Shown here: positions 24,503 to 32,507 of the stretch, piece after piece
How positions within the stretch are numbered: the first letter of the stretch is position 1
How the letters are laid out: each line of letters opens with the position of its first letter
Origin: SHZI01 sp963698405
GTDB lineage: Bacteria > Pseudomonadota > Gammaproteobacteria > Steroidobacterales > GCA-2729495
Length of the DNA: 64,000 nt
Assembly: GCA_963698405.1 (NCBI GenBank)
Contig: CAVOQT010000010.1
Coordinates: 1-64,000 of the forward strand
Reading direction: 5' to 3'
Translations under genes and position numbers: made by a program
The notes under the pieces: model-generated
Told to the model about the DNA's origin: nothing
The model's database searches: none
The model's input: only the letters and a program-made list of their open reading frames with translations

Positions 24503-25519
24503 TCAGGCCTCGATCTGTAGCCAGTCGGGCAACTCAAGACCCCGTTCGGCGAGGAACTGCCGGTTGAACAACCGTTGGCGGTAGCGCAGGCCCGAGTCAC
24601 ACAGCAGGGTCACGATTACATGGCCGGGGCCCAGCAGCTTCGCCATGCGCACTGCGCCGGCGAGGTTAACGGCACTGGAACCACCCACCAGCACGCCCTC
24701 TTTCCGGATCAGCTCATAGACCAGCGGAATCGATTCGCTGTCCGGGATCTGGAAGGCAACGTCCACCGGTGTGCCCTCGAGGTTGGCGGTAATCCGGCTG
24801 TTGCCTATACCTTCGCTGATCGAACTACCCTCGGCCTTGAGTTCACCATGGGTGTAATAGTTAAACAAGGCAGAGCCCTGCGGATCAGCGAGGCCGATCC
24901 GGATGGTGGGATTGCGGGCCTTGAGTCCGCGTGCTGTGCCGGCCAGCGTGCCGCCAGTGCCGACCGAGCAGACAAAGGCATCGACACGACCATTGGTTTG
25001 CGCCCAGATCTCGGCTGCGGTGGTCTGTTCGTGCCAGTCGCGATTCGCCATGTTGTCGAACTGATTGGCCCAGGCCGCTCCATGCGGCGCGGTTTTATCC
25101 AGTTCCTCAGCCAGCCGTTGTGACTGATGCACGAAGTGGTTCGGGTTCTTGAAGGGTACCGCGGGCACCAGTCGCACGTCGGCACCATAGGTGCGCAGCG
25201 TGTCGACCTTGTCCTTGCTCTGGTTATCCGGCATCACGATGACCGTGCGATAGCCCAGGCTGTTACCGACGACGGCCAGTCCGATGCCGGTATTGCCGGC
25301 AGTTCCTTCAACGATGATGCCGCCGGGGCGCAGCGTGCCACGCCGCTCGGCATCGCGCACGATACCGAGCGCGGCGCGATCCTTGACTGACCCACCGGGG
25401 TTCATGAATTCCGCTTTGCCAAGGATCTCGCATCCGGTGGCGTCCGAGAAATGATTGAGACGGATCAGCGGTGTATTGCCGATGCAGTCGACGAGCCGGG
25501 TAAAGGCGGGCTGGGTCAT
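24503..25519 (-). CDS. Cysteine synthase (O-acetylserine sulfhydrylase) family enzyme
   Basis: PLP fold type II enzyme, 338 residues. CIGNTPLIRLNHFSDATGC is the N-terminal signature, NPGGSVKDRAA carries the PLP lysine, EGTAGNTGIGLAVVGNSLGY binds the substrate carboxylate, and GTGGTLAGTARGLK binds the PLP phosphate. Likely reaction: O-acetylserine plus sulfide to cysteine. The exact subtype (CysK, CysM or a cystathionine beta-synthase-like relative) is not settled by eye. It lies 14 bp downstream of prfA in the same direction, an uncommon pairing. Confidence 0.9.
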   Translation of the reverse strand: MTQPAFTRLVDCIGNTPLIRLNHFSDATGCEILGKAEFMNPGGSVKDRAALGIVRDAERRGTLRPGGIIVEGTAGNTGIGLAVVGNSLGYRTVIVMPDNQSKDKVDTLRTYGADVRLVPAVPFKNPNHFVHQSQRLAEELDKTAPHGAAWANQFDNMANRDWHEQTTAAEIWAQTNGRVDAFVCSVGTGGTLAGTARGLKARNPTIRIGLADPQGSALFNYYTHGELKAEGSSISEGIGNSRITANLEGTPVDVAFQIPDSESIPLVYELIRKEGVLVGGSSAVNLAGAVRMAKLLGPGHVIVTLLCDSGLRYRQRLFNRQFLAERGLELPDWLQIEA

Positions 25520-25533
25520 GTTGAGGTCCGGAT

Positions 25534-26616
25534 TCAGTTGTCGAGGGCGGCGAGCTGTTCCGCCTGATATTCGTTGATCAGTGGCTCGATCACCTGGTCG
25601 AGATCACCTTCCAGGATGAAATCGAGCTTGTACAGCGTCAGATTGATGCGGTGATCGGTGACGCGACTCTGCGCGTAATTATAGGTACGGATGCGTTCCG
25701 AGCGGTCGCCGGTGCCGACCTGGCTCTTGCGCCGCGCTGCCTGTTCGTTGTGCTGCTTGCGCAGTGCGGCGTCGAGCAGTCGGGCCTTGAGCAGGGCGAG
25801 CGCCCGGGCACGGTTCTTGTGTTGTGAGCGTTCGTCCTGACATTCCACGACGAGACCCGAAGGCAGGTGCGTTATGCGCACCGCCGAGTCGGTCTTGTTG
25901 ACGTGCTGCCCGCCGGCGCCGGAAGCTCGGTAGGTATCGATACGCAGCTCGGCTGGATTTATCGTTATCGAGTCGATTTCCTCCGGTTCAGGCAGTACGG
26001 CGACCGTACAGGTAGAGGTATGTACCCGCCCCTGGGCTTCGGTTTCCGGTACGCGCTGCACGCGATGCGCACCTGATTCAAACTTGAGCCGTGAATAGGC
26101 GCCGCGACCGATGATCCGGCCGATAATTTCCTTGTAGCCACCGTGTTCGCCGGCGCTGGAGTTCACGACCTCGATCTGCCAGCCGCGCGAGTCGGCATAC
26201 TTCGAGTACATGCGGAACAGGTCACCGGCAAATATTGCCGCTTCGTCACCGCCCGCCGCCGCGCGGACCTCAAGATAGATATTGCTGTCGTCATAAGGGT
26301 CTTTGGCGATCAGCTGCAGGCGAACCTGTGCCTCGATGGCATCGAGTTCACTGCGTGTGCGGGTGAGCTCTTCCTGGCCCAACTGGCGCAGTTCGGCATC
26401 GCTGTCGTTGAGCATTTCCATTGCCGCGGCCTGATCGGCTTCGGTCTTGCGCCAGGCCCGGAACAGGCTGACCACGGGCTCGAGCTGCGCGTACTCACGC
26501 GACAGATCGCGGAAGCGGGTCTGGTTCCCGAGAACCTTCTGGTCGGTCAGCAACCCGCCAAGCTCCTCGGAGCGGGCGGCGAGTTTCTCGAGTTTTCCGA
26601 CAATGGAGGCCTGCAT
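25534..26616 (-). CDS. prfA: Peptide chain release factor 1
   Basis: Recognises UAA and UAG stop codons. The 360 residues include the catalytic GAGGQHVNKTDSAVR (GGQ motif) and the RF1 PxT-type codon-reading motif in RVPETEAQGRVHTSTCTV. The C-terminus has GDRSERIRTYNYAQSRVTDHR. It is divergent from the TPR protein gene with only 19 bp between start codons. In many gammaproteobacteria hemA precedes prfA and prmC follows it. Here hemA is absent from the upstream position and prmC is 7.5 kb downstream on the same strand. Confidence 0.97.
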   Translation of the reverse strand: MQASIVGKLEKLAARSEELGGLLTDQKVLGNQTRFRDLSREYAQLEPVVSLFRAWRKTEADQAAAMEMLNDSDAELRQLGQEELTRTRSELDAIEAQVRLQLIAKDPYDDSNIYLEVRAAAGGDEAAIFAGDLFRMYSKYADSRGWQIEVVNSSAGEHGGYKEIIGRIIGRGAYSRLKFESGAHRVQRVPETEAQGRVHTSTCTVAVLPEPEEIDSITINPAELRIDTYRASGAGGQHVNKTDSAVRITHLPSGLVVECQDERSQHKNRARALALLKARLLDAALRKQHNEQAARRKSQVGTGDRSERIRTYNYAQSRVTDHRINLTLYKLDFILEGDLDQVIEPLINEYQAEQLAALDN

Positions 26617-26635
26617 TACGGCTATTATCTCTGCT

Positions 26636-28327
26636 GTGAAGTATCGCGCTGACCGACAAGATTACCGCATTGCTACGGTTGTCCTGCTACTTGCGTTGTC
26701 TGTCCTGACAAGCGCGGTTGCTGCCGATACCGGGGCAGTTGCTGCCGTCGCACCGGATGATCCCGCCTTCCATATGCAGCTGGCCGAGAAGGCCCTGCAA
26801 GACCAGGATCTGTTCACGGCTGCCCGTGAGTTTACGGTGGCGGCTGAACTCAGCGATGACGTGGAACTGGTCGAGCGGGCAACCCAGTTTACGATGGGCG
26901 TGGGTTTTGATGCGCTGGCCGAGCGGGCCGCCAGGCGCTGGACGGTGCTGGCACCAGACAATCAGATAGCGCACGCGATCCTCGGGCGTCTCAGCTTGCG
27001 GCGGCATGCGGTTGATGCCGCAGCCGACAGTTTTGAACTTGCCCTCGGCTCCGCCGAGCCACGCCGCGATGAGGTCTATCTGGCGCTGGCCAGCGATCTG
27101 GGCACGGAAGGCAATGCACAGTTGGTCACGCGGCTGCTGTCGCGTCTTGCGGCACAGGATCCCCTGGCGCCGGGCCTGCAGGTAGCGCTCGGTACGGCGG
27201 CATTGCGTTCTGGCAACCCCGAGCTGGCCCTGGCTGCCGGCGAGCGTGCCGCCCAGGACGACCCCGGATGGACAGAGCCGCAATTGCTGGTTGCCCGTGC
27301 CTTGATTGCAGCAGGACATACGGAGGAGGGGCTGGCACGCGCCAGCGCACTGGTTGCTGAAGATGAGGGTCCGCTGTCGGAGCTTGCCTATGCCCGATTG
27401 CTGGCAGATGTCGGCAAGACCGATGAGGCACGTGCCCGGCTTGACGGGTTGGTGTCGCGCTACGGTGAGCGTGTCGAAATCAACCGTACCCTGGCGTTTA
27501 TCGATATGGCCGCGGATGATCTGGATGCCGCCGACCAGCGCTTCGCGGCGATGGAGACCGCTGGCCAGGAACGTTTCGAGACCTTCTATTATCGGGCCCT
27601 GATCGCCGGGCAGAATGGTGATGCTGAAGCAGCGCGCCGCCACTTCCAGCGGATCAGTTCCGGGCCCTATCTCGTGCCGGCACAACTTGCCATCGCCGAG
27701 AGCTACCGGCGCGAGGGTAAACCGGAAATCGGGATCGAGGGCCTGGTCACTTTCGGTGAGGATCATCCGGCACAGGCCTGGGAAGTTTTCCAGTATCAGG
27801 CCGATCTGCTGCAACTGGCAGGGCACCCGGCTGAGGCACTCGCGGTATACGACAAGGCGCTCGAATATAAACCGGCCTCGATCGCCATGCTGCTGTCGCG
27901 CAGTGCCCTGCTCGAGCAACTCAACCGGGTGGATGATGCTTTGGCCGATCTGGCGCGTGCGGTGCAGATCGCGCCGGACGATGCCATGGTGCTCAACGCC
28001 TACGGCTACATCCTTGCCAACCGTACGTCCAGGAGCCGGGCAGCCTGGGTCTATGTGCGACGTGCACTGGAGCTGGCGCCAAACAACCCGCCGATTCTCG
28101 ACAGTGTCGGCTGGGCCTTGTTCAAGCGTGGCCGGTACGCCGAGGCGCGCAGTTATCTCGAACAGGCCTATGCGCTGCTGCAGGACCCCGAACTGGCGAG
28201 TCACCTTGCCGAGATCTACTGGACGCTGGGTGAGCGTGAGCGTGCCCGTGAACTGCTGCAAACCACACTCGCGGCCTGGCCCGATAGCAAGCCGGCGCAG
28301 CAGACTGCGGCACGGCTGCTTCGTTGA
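26636..28327 (+). CDS. Exported TPR-repeat protein
   Basis: 563 residues from the GTG at 26636, which gives a signal peptide (VKYRADRQDYRIATVVLLLA, ending near AVAADTG). A longer frame upstream runs into antisense prfA and is discarded. The mature protein is almost entirely helical TPR-like units; canonical ones are near the C-terminus (PAEALAVYDKALEYKPAS, VDDALADLARAVQIAPDDA, YAEARSYLEQAYALLQDPEL). Homologues sit just upstream of lolB in pseudomonads. A periplasmic or outer-membrane scaffold role is likely but unproven. Its stop overlaps the lolB start (TTGA). Confidence 0.88.
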   Translation: MKYRADRQDYRIATVVLLLALSVLTSAVAADTGAVAAVAPDDPAFHMQLAEKALQDQDLFTAAREFTVAAELSDDVELVERATQFTMGVGFDALAERAARRWTVLAPDNQIAHAILGRLSLRRHAVDAAADSFELALGSAEPRRDEVYLALASDLGTEGNAQLVTRLLSRLAAQDPLAPGLQVALGTAALRSGNPELALAAGERAAQDDPGWTEPQLLVARALIAAGHTEEGLARASALVAEDEGPLSELAYARLLADVGKTDEARARLDGLVSRYGERVEINRTLAFIDMAADDLDAADQRFAAMETAGQERFETFYYRALIAGQNGDAEAARRHFQRISSGPYLVPAQLAIAESYRREGKPEIGIEGLVTFGEDHPAQAWEVFQYQADLLQLAGHPAEALAVYDKALEYKPASIAMLLSRSALLEQLNRVDDALADLARAVQIAPDDAMVLNAYGYILANRTSRSRAAWVYVRRALELAPNNPPILDSVGWALFKRGRYAEARSYLEQAYALLQDPELASHLAEIYWTLGERERARELLQTTLAAWPDSKPAQQTAARLLR

Positions 28328-28953
28328 CCGTGTGCGTCGGACTGCGGGATCGTCTGGCGATCATAAGGCTGCTGTTCTGCCTGCTGCCGATGCTGGCCGG
28401 CTGTGTCACACAGCGCGTTGAGATACCTGAAGGAGCGGAGTCTGCGCTTGCGCGTCAAGCACGTTTGCTCGGGCTGACACAGTGGGAGGCGCGCGGCCGG
28501 GTTGCCATCAAGTCGGCAGACACCGGCGGGCAGGGCAATCTCCAGTGGCTGCAAACTGGTGCTGCAGCGCGGATTCGCCTGAGTGGGCCATTTGGTGCCG
28601 GCGCTTATGAGATCAACTGGCTGCCCGGACAGATCACCGTCCTGTCGCGTGGTGCCGAAGCAGCGCTGGAGTATGTCGGGCCGGATGCGGCCGAACGTTT
28701 TCTGGCTGAGCAGGTGGGCTGGTCTTTTCCAGTGGCCAGCCTGCGTTACTGGCTGCTCGGCCTGGCTGATCCCGCAGTGCCGGCGACCGAGCAGACTGAC
28801 GATCGTGGGCGGCTCCAGGAGCTGCAGCAATCAGGCTGGGTGGTGCGCTATGAGGACTATGTCCAAAGCGCCGCTACGTGGCTGCCGCGCAAGCTCGTGA
28901 TTGAGAGCGAACAGCTGCGTGTGCGTTTCGTTATCGACACATGGCTGCTCTGA
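28324..28953 (+). CDS. lolB: Outer membrane lipoprotein insertion factor LolB
   Basis: Receives lipoproteins from LolA and inserts them in the outer membrane. The 209 residues include a signal peptide with a lipobox (LPMLAGCVTQ) and the family's LTQWEARGRVAIKSADTGG and WSFPVASLRYWLLGLADP segments. The start is a TTG at 28324 overlapping the TPR gene stop; a GTG six bases later (28330) is equally possible. The usual downstream neighbour ispE is missing: tRNA-Gln begins 38 bp after the stop. Confidence 0.92.
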   Translation: MTVCVGLRDRLAIIRLLFCLLPMLAGCVTQRVEIPEGAESALARQARLLGLTQWEARGRVAIKSADTGGQGNLQWLQTGAAARIRLSGPFGAGAYEINWLPGQITVLSRGAEAALEYVGPDAAERFLAEQVGWSFPVASLRYWLLGLADPAVPATEQTDDRGRLQELQQSGWVVRYEDYVQSAATWLPRKLVIESEQLRVRFVIDTWLL

Positions 28954-28991
28954 AAGCGTAAGATTGCGCCCCGCGGGCGCCGATGCGATCT

Positions 28992-29066
28992 TGGGGCGTA
29001 GCCAAGTGGTAAGGCAGCGGGTTTTGATCCCGCCATCCGCAGGTTCGAATCCTGCCGCCCCAGCCA
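28992..29066 (+). tRNA. tRNA-Gln (anticodon TTG)
   Basis: 75-nt cloverleaf with CCA encoded. The acceptor TGGGGCG pairs with CGCCCCA, the D-arm contains GCCAAGTGGTAAGGC, the anticodon loop is TTTTGAT with anticodon TTG, and the T-arm has GGTTCGAATCC. It lies between lolB and prs, its usual place in gammaproteobacteria after ispE. Confidence 0.97.
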
Positions 29067-29091
29067 GCATCACGTGAATACAGAGAGTCCT

Positions 29092-30045
29092 ATGGAACTG
29101 CCCAATATTTCGATTTTGGCCGGCAATGCCAACCCGGAGCTCGCCCAGTGCATTGCCCGGCACCTGAAGCAGCCGCTCGGTCGCGTACAGGTCGGCAAGT
29201 TCAGCGATGGTGAAGTGCTGGTTGAGGTTTACGAGAACGTGCGCGGCCGTGACGTGTTCATCGTGCAGTCCACATGCCCCCCGGTAAATGACAACCTGAT
29301 TGAGCTGTTGGTGCTCGCTGATGCCTGCCGGCGTGCATCCGCGGCGAGCATTACGGCAGTAATTCCGTATTTTGGCTATGCGCGCCAGGATCGCCGCCCG
29401 CGTGCTGCCCGTGTGCCGATCACTGCCAGCATGGTGGCCCGGATGATCTCCGAGTCCGGTATCAAGCACGTGCTGACGGTTGACCTGCACTCCGACCAGA
29501 TCCAGGGATTCTTTTCCATCCCGGTCGATAACGTCTATTCCTCGCCGGTGCTGCTGGGCGACCTGTGGCGCTGCAAGTACGAGCCGATGGTGGTCGTGTC
29601 ACCCGATGTCGGCGGTGTGGTCCGGGCGCGGGCGATAGCCAAGCGTATGGACGATGCAGACCTCGCAATCATCGATAAACGCCGGCCTCGTGCCAATGTG
29701 TCCGAGGTGATGAACATCATTGGCGAGGTCGAGGGCAAGGTCTGCGTGCTGATCGATGACATGGTGGATACCGCGGGTACGCTCTGTCATGCTGCTTCGG
29801 CACTCAAGGAGCATGGTGCCAAACGTGTGGTGGCCTATGTCACCCATGCGGTACTTTCCGGTCCGGCAGTCGACCGGATCGCCAGCTCGGGGCTCGATGA
29901 ACTGGTGGTGACCGATACCATTCCGCTGTCGGCGCCGGCCATCGCCACCGGCCGGATCCGGCAACTCAGTGTCGCTGAACTGCTGGCTGAAACCATGCGG
30001 CGTATCAGCCAGGCGGAATCGGTCAGCTCAATGTATCTGGACTGA
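29092..30045 (+). CDS. prs: Ribose-phosphate pyrophosphokinase (PRPP synthetase)
   Basis: Makes PRPP from ribose 5-phosphate and ATP for nucleotide, His and Trp synthesis. The ATG at 29092 has AGAGAG seven bases upstream and gives 317 residues, the usual length; a GTG at 29074 would add six. Key motifs: YFGYARQDRRPRAARVPITA (catalytic flexible-loop region; Lys of the E. coli KxR is here Ala-Arg), VDLHSDQIQGFF, and the PRPP-binding VLIDDMVDTAGTLCHAA. Flanked by tRNA-Gln and rplY. Confidence 0.96.
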   Translation: MELPNISILAGNANPELAQCIARHLKQPLGRVQVGKFSDGEVLVEVYENVRGRDVFIVQSTCPPVNDNLIELLVLADACRRASAASITAVIPYFGYARQDRRPRAARVPITASMVARMISESGIKHVLTVDLHSDQIQGFFSIPVDNVYSSPVLLGDLWRCKYEPMVVVSPDVGGVVRARAIAKRMDDADLAIIDKRRPRANVSEVMNIIGEVEGKVCVLIDDMVDTAGTLCHAASALKEHGAKRVVAYVTHAVLSGPAVDRIASSGLDELVVTDTIPLSAPAIATGRIRQLSVAELLAETMRRISQAESVSSMYLD

Positions 30046-30083
30046 GCTGCACAACAGGCTGCTTTCTCCGCAGCCTGCCGTGC

Positions 30084-30146
30084 TATGATCCGCGGCCCTT
30101 CCGCAGGGCTCCCTGGTCGCAGGGGAGTGTTATCTGCAGCGGAAGG
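30084..30146 (+). promoter_or_regulatory. Promoter and structured mRNA leader of rplY
   Basis: An extended -10 (TGCTATGAT, hexamer 30084-30089) lies downstream of a separate 8-bp hairpin (CAGGCTGC at 30055 with GCAGCCTG at 30070). The predicted leader contains an outer stem CCTTCCGC (30097) / GCGGAAGG (30139) and an inner CTCCC / GGGAG pair. Leaders that mimic 5S rRNA and allow bL25 to control its own synthesis are known in some gammaproteobacteria; this leader could be of that kind. AGGAG for the rplY ATG follows at 30153. Confidence 0.45.
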
Positions 30147-30164
30147 TCAACCAGGAGAATAAAC

Positions 30165-30866
30165 ATGGCACATCAGTTCAATATCGCCGCGGAAAGCCGA
30201 CGGGATGCAGGGAAAGGTGCGAGCCGCCGCCTGCGTCGCGAAGGCAAGATCCCCGGCATTATGTATGGCGGCGGAGAAGCCCCGGTAGGCATCGCATTCG
30301 ATACCAATGCCCTGCACCGCGGTATGGCCGAAGAAGCGTTTCTTTCCAGCATCCTCAACGTCACGCTGGATGGCAAGACGATGCAGGCAATCGTCCGTGA
30401 CTATCAGCCTCACCCGGCCAAGCGTGCGGTTCTGCACCTTGACCTGCAACGCGTGGTGGCTACCGAAGAACTGCGCATGACGGTTCCGCTGCACTTCATC
30501 AACGAGGCACTGTCGAAGGGCGTCAAGCTCGGTGGCGGTTCGATCTCGCATCTCATGACCGAGGTTGAGATCAGCTGTCTGCCGAAGGATCTGCCGGAAT
30601 ACATCGAAGTCGATATCGAGCCGCTCGAGCTCAACGACATGTTGCATCTGCGTGATCTGAAGCTGCCCGAGGGCGTCAAGATCCCCGGTTTTGTTGCGCA
30701 TACGGACAGCGATCTGCCTGTGGTGCATCTGCATGTCCTGCATGCAGTTGAAGAACCGGCAGCCGAGACGGCGGCTACGGCGGACGCAGCAGCTGCACCA
30801 GCCGCAGGTGCCGAGAAAGCCGGCGACAAGCCGAAGACCGACAAGCCGAAGACCGACAAGAAGTAA
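30165..30866 (+). CDS. rplY: 50S ribosomal protein bL25, long (CTC/TL5) form
   Basis: 5S rRNA-binding ribosomal protein; the CTC form has an extra C-terminal domain compared with the 94-residue E. coli L25. The 233 residues start FNIAAESRRDAGKGASRRLR and contain GKIPGIMYGGGEAPVGI, then the beta domain with CLPKDLPEYIEVDIEPLELND. The tail is low complexity, Ala-rich then Lys/Asp/Pro-rich with a tandem DKPKT repeat, typical of this form. Preceded by a structured leader and followed by a hairpin, then pth. Confidence 0.96.
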   Translation: MAHQFNIAAESRRDAGKGASRRLRREGKIPGIMYGGGEAPVGIAFDTNALHRGMAEEAFLSSILNVTLDGKTMQAIVRDYQPHPAKRAVLHLDLQRVVATEELRMTVPLHFINEALSKGVKLGGGSISHLMTEVEISCLPKDLPEYIEVDIEPLELNDMLHLRDLKLPEGVKIPGFVAHTDSDLPVVHLHVLHAVEEPAAETAATADAAAAPAAGAEKAGDKPKTDKPKTDKK

Positions 30867-30873
30867 GTGCAGT

Positions 30874-30906
30874 CCGGCGTTCGCTGCCAGAGGTAGCGGA
30901 CGCCGG
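30874..30906 (+). terminator. Hairpin between rplY and pth
   Basis: A 12-bp stem with one G-T pair (CCGGCGTTCGCT / AGCGGACGCCGG) begins 8 bp after the rplY stop. No U-run follows. It may attenuate or process the message between the two genes. Confidence 0.45.
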
Positions 30907-30938
30907 GTTGCCAGTCGGGTTCACGGAGGGGCAGGTCA

Positions 30939-31541
30939 TTGCTTATCGTGGGGCTTGGTAATCCCGGTCCGAAGCATGCGAGTGACCGCCACAATGTCGG
31001 TTTCTGGCTGGCAGATCTGCTCGCCGCTCATATAGGCGCAACGTTCTCGGTCGCACAGAAGTTGCAGGGCGAGGAGTGTCGCGGGCTGTTGGCCGGCGTC
31101 CCGTTACGGATCATCAAGCCGTCGACCTTCATGAATCGCAGCGGTCAGTGTGTCCGGCGCGTCCTCGATTACTACAACATCCCGATTGAACAGTTGCTGG
31201 TCGTGCACGATGAACTCGACCTGCCGGCGGGCAGCGCGCGCCTCAAGCGTGGCGGCGGACATGGCGGGCACAATGGATTGCGCGACATCCTTGCCACTTG
31301 CGGCCCCGACTTCCTGCGCCTGCGTATCGGCATCGGGCATCCGGGGCACAAGGACCTGGTCACTGACTACGTGCTGCATGCACCGGGCAAGCAGGAACGT
31401 GGTGAGATCGTCGAGGCACTCGCCGAGTCTGTAAACGCCATCGAAGTACTCACCGCGCGCGGGCTTGAAGCCGCCATGCAGCAGCTGCACTCGGCTGTGC
31501 CGCGCAAGAATGGTGGCGCTGAGTTCGGGTCAGCAGGCTGA
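30939..31541 (+). CDS. pth: Peptidyl-tRNA hydrolase
   Basis: Recycles peptidyl-tRNA released during translation. The 200 residues begin LIVGLGNPGPKHASDRHNVG, including the conserved Asn and catalytic His. KPSTFMNRSGQCVRRV and the HDELDLPAGSARLKRGGGHGG segment with the conserved Asp complete the signature. It uses a TTG start at 30939 with CGGAGGGG about 10 bases upstream; no ATG fits the family N-terminus. ychF, normally the next gene, is 12.8 kb away. Confidence 0.96.
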   Translation: MLIVGLGNPGPKHASDRHNVGFWLADLLAAHIGATFSVAQKLQGEECRGLLAGVPLRIIKPSTFMNRSGQCVRRVLDYYNIPIEQLLVVHDELDLPAGSARLKRGGGHGGHNGLRDILATCGPDFLRLRIGIGHPGHKDLVTDYVLHAPGKQERGEIVEALAESVNAIEVLTARGLEAAMQQLHSAVPRKNGGAEFGSAG

Positions 31542-31544
31542 AGC

Positions 31545-32507
31545 ATGCCTGGATCCTGCCTGATGTGCCGTCTTGCATCGTGTGGCCGGGTTGTACTGCT
31601 TGGCATCCTGTTGCTGATCCGCCCGGCAGTCGCGGACCAGAAGCCCGTCTATCGGGCACAGAGCCTGGATGCGTCCACAATCAATTTTGTACTGGGCAAT
31701 TTCGAGTTTGTTCTGCTACACGAACTGGCTCATGTCGTGATCGGCGAACTCAAGGTACCGGTACTTGGACCTGAGGAAGATGCCGCTGACTATCTGGCCG
31801 CTACGGCGCTGCTGAACACCACACGCAATGATCCGGCCAGTTACCTGCGTGCCAGCTCCTACCTGCTGGCTGCTGCCGAGGGGCTGAATCTTTCGTGGGT
31901 GGCTGGGGCTGCACGCGGCGGTGAGCTGCCTTACTGGAATAATCACTCGCTCAACATCCAGCGCTTCTATTCGATAGCCTGTCTGCTCTACGGCAATGAT
32001 CCTGAAGCCTTTGCCGAACTGCCCGCAGCAATCCGCATGCCGCCCGCACGGGCCGATGGTTGCGCTGCCGAGTGGCAAAAAGCCGACCGCTCCTTTCACT
32101 GGCTGCTCGATAATTTCGGGCGCAAAGCGGGCCAGGCGGCGGGTCCGCAGATCGCGATTCTCTACGATGTGCCGGAGACCCTGGCGGCCGCCGAGTTGCT
32201 GCGCGCGGTACAGAAGGACGGCATGCTTGAGCGGGTGGCTGGCGCGATGCAGGAGCGGATCATTCTGCCGCGGAAGATCACCCTGCACATGCGCTCCTGC
32301 GGCCGGCCCGAGGCGGCCTGGCAACCGGAGCAGCAGGAACTCGTACTCTGTTTTGAACTGCTGGATGCGCTGTATCAGCTGAGCGGCAGCCGCGATGCAG
32401 GGTTCAACCGTTCAGGAAGTGTGAAGTTGCTGCAGCTTCCAGCCGTCGCCGGTACGCACCAGGGAAGCTGTCCCACGACCACTGCCGAAATCCATTTCCG
32501 GGCCTGA
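31545..32507 (+). CDS. Putative zinc metallopeptidase, DUF4344 family
   Basis: 320 residues with an N-terminal hydrophobic export signal (VVLLGILLLIRPAVA). The zincin-like motif is FVLLHELAHVVIGEL, a good HExxH, followed 12 residues later by EEDAADYLAA, which could give the third ligand. HSLNIQRFYSIACLLYGNDP is a DUF4344 hallmark. The last ~30 codons run antisense through the 3' end of the DUF2231 gene, so either the convergent genes overlap by 96 bp or a frameshift hides an earlier stop after CFELLDALYQ. It begins 3 bp after pth. Confidence 0.75.
   Translation: MPGSCLMCRLASCGRVVLLGILLLIRPAVADQKPVYRAQSLDASTINFVLGNFEFVLLHELAHVVIGELKVPVLGPEEDAADYLAATALLNTTRNDPASYLRASSYLLAAAEGLNLSWVAGAARGGELPYWNNHSLNIQRFYSIACLLYGNDPEAFAELPAAIRMPPARADGCAAEWQKADRSFHWLLDNFGRKAGQAAGPQIAILYDVPETLAAAELLRAVQKDGMLERVAGAMQERIILPRKITLHMRSCGRPEAAWQPEQQELVLCFELLDALYQLSGSRDAGFNRSGSVKLLQLPAVAGTHQGSCPTTTAEIHFRA

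Noticed and set aside
26687..28261. A 524-codon leftward frame
   Set aside because: It is the shadow of the exported TPR protein; the rightward frame has repeat structure, a signal peptide and coupling to lolB.
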